This document shows, piece after piece, positions 34,774 through 39,446 of a stretch of 39,446 bases of DNA (its first letter is position 1; every line of letters starts with the position of its first letter). The position numbers and the translations under genes were made by a program. The stretch comes from an uncultured Bacteroidales bacterium (GTDB lineage: Bacteria; Bacteroidota; Bacteroidia; Bacteroidales; FEN-979): NCBI GenBank assembly GCA_903828645.1, contig CAIKNA010000084.1, positions 1 through 39,446 of the forward strand. Direction: 5' to 3'. The notes below the pieces were generated by a model. That model had not been told where the DNA came from. It worked only from the letters and a program-made list of their open reading frames with translations, and searched no databases.

Positions 34774-36459
34774 ATGAAAAAGAGAGCTATTATTCTGATT
34801 TTACTGTTTACTTCCCTCCGGGTCACTGCCCAGGTCGCCCCGCAAAAATATTTTGTCGAGTTTATGGATAAAACCAACTCCCCTTATTCAATAAACAGCC
34901 CGATTCAGTTTCTGTCATTAGGGGCGATTGAACGAAGACAAAAGCAGGGGATCGCCATTGCGGAAAATGATCTTCCGGTAAACCCATCGTATGTAAACAG
35001 GCTGAGGGAATATGGTGTCAAGATACTGACACGCTCAAAATGGTTCAACGGCGTCACCATTTACTCCCTAAACCCAACGACTATTGACACGATTTTACGA
35101 CTTCCATTTGTAAAACGCATATATAAAAGCGAGTTTTTTGACAATATATATTATTTAAAATCAGACAATAAATTCACTTTAGAGGAAGCGTTACTTAAAG
35201 ATTACAACTTTCCATCATCTTCGTATCAACAAAATTACAAGGGTAACGCCGGATACAATTACGGACCTTCCTTTAATCAAATCCACATGTTAAACGGAGA
35301 CAGCATGCATAAACTTGGTTACAGGGGAGAAGGGATGGTGATAGCAGTTTTGGATGCCGGTTTCCTGCACGCGGATACCATCAGGGCTTTTGATAGTTTA
35401 AGGCTTAACAACCAAATACTTGGCACTAAGGATTTTGTGTTACCAGGCAACAACGTTTACAATGAATATGAGCATGGAATGGAGGTCCTTTCATGTATGG
35501 GAGGCAACCTTCCTGGTCAGCTCATCGGAACGGCACCAAAAGCAAGTTATTGGTTGCTTCGGTCAGAAGATTTTAATTCTGAGAACATTATCGAGGAGTA
35601 CAATTGGGTTTCGGCAGCTGAATTTGCCGATAGTGCCGGTGCCGACATCATCAATTCATCCCTTGGCTACACGGTATTTGATGATCCAAGCCAAAACCAC
35701 AGTTGCCTGGATATGGACGGCAAAACCACGCCGGTATCAAGAGGCGCCAACATCGCCTTTAGTAAAGGAATGTTCGTGGTGTGCAGTGCAGGAAATTCAG
35801 GAACAACTTCCTGGAAATGCATCAGCGCCCCTGCCGACGGCTACAGCGTGCTGGCAGTAGCAGCAGTGGATTCCAGTGGCATTCGTGCGGCCTTCAGTTC
35901 GGTGGGAGAGGCTACCTGGCGTATAAAGCCTAATATTGCTGCCATGGGAAGCAGGGCAGTAGTGTGTTCAACAGCCGGAACCATCATCCATAACAGCGGA
36001 ACATCCTTTTCATCGCCAATAATAGCAGGAATGGCCGCCTGTTTATGGCAGGCATTACCGGCCTCGAGCAATCAGTCAATACTCAGGGCCATTGAATTGA
36101 GCGGCAACCATGTGACACATCCCGATTCGTTGCTAGGCTATGGTATTCCTGACTTTGTCAAAGCACTTCATCATATGAATGTTGACAACAGGGGAGTTGA
36201 AAATCTGGCGAAGGTATATCCCAACCCTTTCTCGGGTGAGTTTTCGGTCTCGTTTAATGCTACGAAAGACCAGGAAATCACCATCCTCCTGGTTAACAAT
36301 CTTGGCATGATTGTCAGTGCCATTAAACGGACAGCCAGGGCAGGGGCCAATGAGGTCACTTTCCCGGATTTAAAATCTCTTCCTGATGGAAACTATGTTC
36401 TACAAATCATAGGAAACGATTTACTGTTGAATTCCAAGACCATTAAAGTAACAAATTAA
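34774..36459 (+). CDS. T9SS-secreted subtilisin-like serine protease
   Basis: The 561-residue protein has a signal peptide (1-19), a propeptide-like region (to about 170), and an S8 domain with catalytic D194 (VLDAGF), H234 (EHGMEV), oxyanion N341 (SAGNSG) and S411 (GTSFSSPI). Residues about 480-561 form a T9SS type A sorting domain (VYPNPFSGEFSVSF, LPDGNYVLQI, SKTIKVTN). It should be exported to the surface or medium and degrade protein. A 36-bp palindrome begins six bases after the stop. Confidence 0.95.
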   Translation: MKKRAIILILLFTSLRVTAQVAPQKYFVEFMDKTNSPYSINSPIQFLSLGAIERRQKQGIAIAENDLPVNPSYVNRLREYGVKILTRSKWFNGVTIYSLNPTTIDTILRLPFVKRIYKSEFFDNIYYLKSDNKFTLEEALLKDYNFPSSSYQQNYKGNAGYNYGPSFNQIHMLNGDSMHKLGYRGEGMVIAVLDAGFLHADTIRAFDSLRLNNQILGTKDFVLPGNNVYNEYEHGMEVLSCMGGNLPGQLIGTAPKASYWLLRSEDFNSENIIEEYNWVSAAEFADSAGADIINSSLGYTVFDDPSQNHSCLDMDGKTTPVSRGANIAFSKGMFVVCSAGNSGTTSWKCISAPADGYSVLAVAAVDSSGIRAAFSSVGEATWRIKPNIAAMGSRAVVCSTAGTIIHNSGTSFSSPIIAGMAACLWQALPASSNQSILRAIELSGNHVTHPDSLLGYGIPDFVKALHHMNVDNRGVENLAKVYPNPFSGEFSVSFNATKDQEITILLVNNLGMIVSAIKRTARAGANEVTFPDLKSLPDGNYVLQIIGNDLLLNSKTIKVTN

Positions 36460-36464
36460 TTTAT

Positions 36465-36500
36465 TACTGTTTACAAATGTAATTACATTTGTAAACAGTA
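36465..36500. repeat. 36-bp perfect palindrome made of two TTAC-N4-GTAA dyads
   Basis: The 18-base half (TACTGTTTACAAATGTAA) is followed by its exact reverse complement. Inside are two adjacent dyads, 36471-36482 and 36483-36494. It begins 5 bases after the protease stop. It could be an operator or, less likely, a loopless terminator, as no T-tract follows. Confidence 0.8.
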
Positions 36501-36562
36501 TTCTGACCATCCGGCCTTCATATTTTTCTATCCCATAGTTTAGTCTTGAGTCCACATGTTCT

Positions 36563-36718
36563 ATGATCCCGCTTTTATTAATGGACGAGCCTTGTCAAAG
36601 AGACTTTACTAAAAAATGTAAGGACAGGAAGGAATCCTTCCCGTTTAGAGAGTGGTTTTGGGTGTTGTTCTCTTATGGACGATATGGAAATATCATTTTA
36701 GAACAATCACTGGAATAA
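36563..36718 (+). CDS. Possible 51-residue small protein
   Basis: An open frame from ATG 36563 encodes MIPLLLMDEP... ending NIILEQSLE, with a basic middle and an aromatic stretch (REWFWVLFSYGRYG). No ribosome binding site or homologue is recognised. Chance is a real possibility. Confidence 0.2.
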   Translation: MIPLLLMDEPCQRDFTKKCKDRKESFPFREWFWVLFSYGRYGNIILEQSLE

Positions 36719-36726
36719 TCATCAGT

Positions 36727-36751
36727 GTACAAATGTAAATTACAAAAGTAA
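36727..36751. promoter_or_regulatory. Paired dyads upstream of the XRE gene
   Basis: GTAC-AAAT-GTAA (36727-36738) and TTAC-AAAA-GTAA (36740-36751) repeat the two-dyad layout of the palindrome at 36465-36500 with one base between. Candidate operator, by inference. Confidence 0.5.
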
Positions 36752-36877
36752 ACTCATTTATTTCAATCATTCACATGTCATAAATAGCTTTATAACAATA
36801 TTATATAAGATTTATATCGTTTAAATATTTAATTAAAATTTTTGTTATCATTTGTCATCCGGGCATTTCACATTTTA

Positions 36878-36889
36878 TTACTTTTGTAA
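36878..36889 (+). promoter_or_regulatory. -7 promoter box of the XRE gene within a TTAC-N4-GTAA dyad
   Basis: TTACTTTTGTAA contains TACTTTTG (36879-36886), an exact TAnnTTTG match, 14 bases before the ATG. The same dyad form occurs four more times upstream, so a protein bound here would block transcription. Confidence 0.5.
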
Positions 36890-36900
36890 AAAGTTTCAAC

Positions 36901-37308
36901 ATGATTGAACGGATTTTGGAGTTGATGAAGGATAAGAATTTAACTCCTTCCCAGTTTGCTGATGAGATCGGGATTCAGCGATCGGGAATTTCTCATTTGA
37001 TCTCAGGGAGGAATAAACCCAGTCTTGAGTTTATCATGAAGGTGCTAAAACGGTTTCCGGATGTCAAGGCGGAATATTTACTCTATGGCACCTCCGGGAT
37101 CAGCGATATAAGGACAGAAGAGAGCGGGAATGAAAGTGAATTCATCCCCAAAGTTTCGGCAACCTTGTTTGATCAGCCGGTAATGGCTGACAACAAACCT
37201 GAACCAAAGCCTGTAAAGCAGGGAAAGAGAGAACGATTTGAACGTAAAATAGAGAAAATCGTAGTTTTTTACGACGACAAAACATTCAGGGAATACGAGC
37301 CGGAGTAA
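36901..37308 (+). CDS. XRE-family helix-turn-helix regulator
   Basis: The 135-residue protein has an HTH_3 domain at about 5-60 (LTPSQFADEIGIQRSGISHLISGRNKPSLEFIMKVL), followed by a charged linker (PEPKPVKQGKRERFERKIEKI) and a short beta end (VVFYDDKTFREYEPE). It should bind DNA as a dimer. Targets are unknown; repeated dyads upstream suggest autoregulation. It is convergent with ndk, three bases between the stops. Confidence 0.92.
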   Translation: MIERILELMKDKNLTPSQFADEIGIQRSGISHLISGRNKPSLEFIMKVLKRFPDVKAEYLLYGTSGISDIRTEESGNESEFIPKVSATLFDQPVMADNKPEPKPVKQGKRERFERKIEKIVVFYDDKTFREYEPE

Positions 37309-37311
37309 AGG

Positions 37312-37731
37312 TCAGGTAGTTTCAAGGAAGGAGAAAAAGAAGGCGGATTCACGTTCTGCACTTTCGTCACTGTCAGAACCATGTATTGCATTTTCTCCCA
37401 GGCTCTTGCCATAGAGTTTCCGGATGGTTCCCTCTTCTGCTTTGGCAGGATCTGTCGCCCCGATGAAACTCCTGAAAGATTCAACGGCATTCTCTTTTTC
37501 AAGCATTGCGGCAACGATTGGGCCTGACGACATGAAATTCGTCAATTCCTCATAAAATGGCTTTCCCCGGTGCATTTCATAAAAATGACCTGCCTGCTCC
37601 TTACTTAGGGATATTTTTTTCAAGGCTTTTATTGTGTAACCACCCTCCTCTATTTTTGCAAGGATATTTCCGGTATACCCAGCCGCAAAGGCGGATGGCT
37701 TGATCATGGTGAAAGTAATTTTTCCTGTCAT
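37312..37731 (-). CDS. ndk: Nucleoside diphosphate kinase
   Basis: The 139-residue enzyme balances NTP pools by a phosphohistidine mechanism. The family motifs FTMIKPSAFAAG and the active His in NAIHGSDSDESAERE are present. ATG 37731 (MTGKITFTMIKPS) is preferred over an ATG at 37752 (MLLTKSS), which adds unusual residues ahead of the first strand. A minus-strand -7 box lies at 37754-37761. Confidence 0.96.
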   Translation of the reverse strand: MTGKITFTMIKPSAFAAGYTGNILAKIEEGGYTIKALKKISLSKEQAGHFYEMHRGKPFYEELTNFMSSGPIVAAMLEKENAVESFRSFIGATDPAKAEEGTIRKLYGKSLGENAIHGSDSDESAERESAFFFSFLETT

Positions 37732-37753
37732 ACTTGATTTTGTTAAGAGCAAA

Positions 37754-37761
37754 CAAAATTA
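37754..37761 (-). promoter_or_regulatory. -7 box of ndk
   Basis: TAATTTTG on the minus strand fits TAnnTTTG, 23 bases before the chosen start. This also argues against the longer start at 37752. Confidence 0.55.
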
Positions 37762-37783
37762 CAATTATATTCTGAATAATCCT

Positions 37784-37791
37784 TAATTTTG
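37784..37791 (+). promoter_or_regulatory. -7 box of the nrnA-gldI unit
   Basis: TAATTTTG fits TAnnTTTG, 23 bases before the TTG start of nrnA, and diverges from the ndk promoter. Confidence 0.55.
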
Positions 37792-37813
37792 CACCCCTTA
37801 AACCCCGAACTAT

Positions 37814-38833
37814 TTGGAAAATACAGACTTCAGCATTGTTTCTGCACTTGTTTCGAAACCTTTACGGATACTGATCACCACCCATTCCAACCCGGACGGT
37901 GATGCCATTGGATCAAGCCTGGCCCTGGCTGCTTATTTGAAAAAGAAAAACCATCTGGTCCAGTTAATGGTTCCAGATCCTTATCCCGATTTTCTCGCAT
38001 GGATGAGCGGGCATGAGCAAATTTTGATTTTCTCTTCCAATAAAGCGGAGTGTATCAAAGCCATCGGGCGCGCTGAAATGATCATAGCATCAGACTATAA
38101 CAATTTGGGCCGGCTTAATGATGCCGCCCCGCTCGTTCGTCAGTCAGGGGCTATTAAAGTCCTCATCGACCATCACTTAAATCCTTCTGACGAATTTGAT
38201 CACCAGATATCCATTTCAAAAATTTCATCGACATCCGAGATCATTTACAATTTTATCGAGAAGATGGGTGATCTGCATTTACTTGATAAAGAGATTGCCG
38301 AATGCATCTATGCGGGGATTATCACGGATACAGGTTCCCTTAGCTATGCATGCAATTATGTTAAGACGTACCTGATCATGGCTGAACTTTTTCGGTTGGG
38401 GATTGACGGCGAACACTTACACAGACTGATTTACGACACATACTCTGAAAGCAGGTTGCGGCTGTTGGGATATTCCATCAGCGATCAGCTCGTCGTCCTG
38501 CATGAATATCATACTGCGTTTATTACCTTGTCAAAAGAAGACCTGGCACGGTTTGACCACCAGATAGGAGATACCGAGGGGGTGGTAAATTATGCACTTT
38601 CAATTAAAGATATCAACCTGGCGGCTTTATTTATGGAACGGGATGGAATTGTGAAGGCTTCATTTCGATCAAAGGGATCATTTGCAGTAAATACACTCGC
38701 AGCCAAATATTTTAACGGAGGTGGCCACCGCAATGCCGCTGGAGCAAATGTTACAACAACCCTTGAAGAAACAGTCCTGAAATTTAAGCAAATATTGCCG
38801 TTGTACCAATCGACGCTTAAATCAGTTTACTAA
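37814..38833 (+). CDS. nrnA: DHH-family oligoribonuclease/pAp phosphatase, TTG start
   Basis: The 339-residue protein degrades nano-RNA and dephosphorylates pAp. It has the DHH catalytic motifs THSNPDGDAIGSSLA, DYNNLGRL, LIDHHLNPSDEFD and the C-terminal DHHA1 motif NGGGHRNAAGA. No ATG precedes the first catalytic motif; an in-frame TAA lies just upstream, so TTG 37814 is the only reasonable start. The next gene follows after one base. Confidence 0.93.
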   Translation: MENTDFSIVSALVSKPLRILITTHSNPDGDAIGSSLALAAYLKKKNHLVQLMVPDPYPDFLAWMSGHEQILIFSSNKAECIKAIGRAEMIIASDYNNLGRLNDAAPLVRQSGAIKVLIDHHLNPSDEFDHQISISKISSTSEIIYNFIEKMGDLHLLDKEIAECIYAGIITDTGSLSYACNYVKTYLIMAELFRLGIDGEHLHRLIYDTYSESRLRLLGYSISDQLVVLHEYHTAFITLSKEDLARFDHQIGDTEGVVNYALSIKDINLAALFMERDGIVKASFRSKGSFAVNTLAAKYFNGGGHRNAAGANVTTTLEETVLKFKQILPLYQSTLKSVY

Positions 38834-38834
38834 T

Positions 38835-39398
38835 TTGAATAACTTCAAAATCAGTCCTTTCAGATCAATTTATCCGGTGATCTTTTTGCTGTTGTCAGCA
38901 TGGTTAACTTCATGCAGTGGATCAGAAAAAAGAACGACTGCCAGCACAGATCAGCAATCGGTGGAGGACTCTGTCGTTCGTTTCAATCATCAGATTGTCA
39001 AATCAGAAAGTCAGGAAATTAGCGATTTCATACTCCGGTATCACTGGGAGATGAATGAAACACAAACCGGCCTGCGTTACCTTGTATACAAAAAAGGTGA
39101 GGGAAACAGGGTGGAACAAGGTGATGTCGTTGCAATAAAATACAAAATCAACCTTTTGAACGGCGACATGGTATTTCGTTCAGATTCAATTTCACTTGTT
39201 CATATTGAAGTCGGTGCAAGGACTGTGGTCAGCGGTCTTGAGGAGGGACTCATGCTGATGAAAAAGGGCGACCGGGCAAAACTGATTGTCCCTTCACACC
39301 TGGCCTATGGAGTGCTTGGAGACATGGCAAAAATACCGGCCAGGGCAGTATTGGTTTATGATGTTGAAGTTTGTGCAATTAAACGATCGAAAAAATGA
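38835..39398 (+). CDS. gldI: GldI-like FKBP-type peptidyl-prolyl isomerase lipoprotein, TTG start
   Basis: The 187-residue protein has a lipoprotein signal (FLLLSAWLTSC) with the lipidated Cys at about residue 27, and an FKBP domain at about 85-187 (GDVVAIKYKINLLNGDMVF, EVGARTVVSGLEEGLMLMKKGDRAKLIVPSHLAYG). It should assist protein folding in the envelope. In gliding Bacteroidota the FKBP lipoprotein GldI is encoded near a DHH-family gene, as here. The start is TTG one base after the nrnA stop; no ATG precedes the signal peptide. The symbol is tentative, as other FKBP lipoproteins look similar. Confidence 0.85.
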   Translation: MNNFKISPFRSIYPVIFLLLSAWLTSCSGSEKRTTASTDQQSVEDSVVRFNHQIVKSESQEISDFILRYHWEMNETQTGLRYLVYKKGEGNRVEQGDVVAIKYKINLLNGDMVFRSDSISLVHIEVGARTVVSGLEEGLMLMKKGDRAKLIVPSHLAYGVLGDMAKIPARAVLVYDVEVCAIKRSKK

Positions 39399-39446
39399 AC
39401 TCAATCTCATGTGATATGCAGGAGTTTGCTATCTTTGCCGGTCGAA
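39395..39446 (+). CDS. Possible start of the next gene, partial
   Basis: An ATG overlapping the FKBP stop (ATGA) opens a frame (MNSISCDMQEFAIFAGR) to the window end. The 17 residues show no recognisable feature. The competing reading is that this is promoter DNA: TATCTTTG at 39430-39437 fits a -7 box. Confidence 0.3.
   Translation, partial: MNSISCDMQEFAIFAGR
39430..39437 (+). promoter_or_regulatory. Possible -7 box for a gene beyond the right edge
   Basis: TATCTTTG fits TAnnTTTG and is followed by sequence to the window end. No clear -33 element is seen. Confidence 0.4.

Larger units (their letters stand above)
36460..36900. other. 440-base intergenic region between the protease and XRE genes
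   Basis: It contains a 36-bp palindrome (36465-36500), two further TTAC-N4-GTAA-type dyads (36727-36751), one at the XRE promoter (36878-36889), and one possible 51-codon ORF. The last 120 bases are very AT-rich. Confidence 0.7.

Noticed and set aside
36541-36718. Insertion-sequence remnant in the long spacer
   Set aside because: No transposase motif or terminal repeats could be recognised.

Overview
The window is about 39.4 kb of chromosome from a member of the Bacteroidota, probably Bacteroidales-like and gliding or T9SS-bearing. The evidence is the Bacteroidota promoter signature (-7 element TAnnTTTG) in front of many genes, several proteins with type IX secretion (T9SS) C-terminal sorting domains or a PorE-like architecture, a TPR/hybrid-kinase/AraC regulator, a DUF5777 beta-barrel protein, DUF4301, and pyrB next to pyrI. 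No rRNA, CRISPR array, insertion sequence or prophage was seen, and most of the window is ordinary core genome.

Layout. 1-2961 (minus): the N-terminal 987 residues of a very large beta-helix surface protein that runs off the left edge. 3151-6099 (minus): a one-protein two-component regulator (TPR sensor, kinase, receiver, AraC output). The gap between these two genes carries a 31-bp imperfect direct repeat that could be its operator. 6211-6301: tRNA-Ser(CGA) with its own promoter and terminator, followed by a 5'-truncated FISUMP-domain gene. 7840-11078 (plus): a three-PAS protein without output domain, a class II photolyase and a 3-methyladenine glycosylase, apparently a DNA-repair cluster. 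11132-13479 (minus): cytochrome c lipoprotein, OB-fold membrane protein, YceI and a DUF5777 beta-barrel in one operon. 13641-16176: two AlbA_2 (Schlafen-like) proteins around an outer-membrane protein. The second AlbA_2 gene and the OMP gene are the tail of a pyrB-pyrI operon (14863-17574, minus). 17648-18985: a cyclic 2,3-diphosphoglycerate synthetase-like P-loop protein.

19182-20972: argS. 21040-22608 (minus): a BNR/PKD T9SS-secreted protein. 22858-27669 (plus): ffh, folD, queE and a porE-like gene. 27715-30962 (plus): the classical thrS-infC-rpmI-rplT translation operon, with infC apparently starting at a rare AUA codon. 31020-34731 (minus): TlpA-like thioredoxin, YdcF/SanA-like protein and DUF4301 protein. 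34774-36459: a T9SS-sorted subtilisin. 36901-37308: an XRE-type regulator behind a 440-bp intergenic region with a 36-bp perfect palindrome and repeated TTAC-N4-GTAA dyads. 37312-37731 (minus): ndk. 37814-39398: nrnA and a gldI-like FKBP lipoprotein, both with TTG starts.

The most unusual signal is a dispersed family of degenerate 7-bp tandem arrays sharing the heptamer consensus TMANWYN on the plus strand. They occur at 6417-6458, 10444-10492, 11085-11126, 13081-13115 and 25750-25777. Three of the five run into gene ends, and one encodes the hydrophobic core of the PorE-like signal peptide. Second in interest are the XRE operator-like cluster, the infC start and spacer structure, and the possible regulator/operator pair at the left end. 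All functions are inferred from sequence reading alone; no database search was run.
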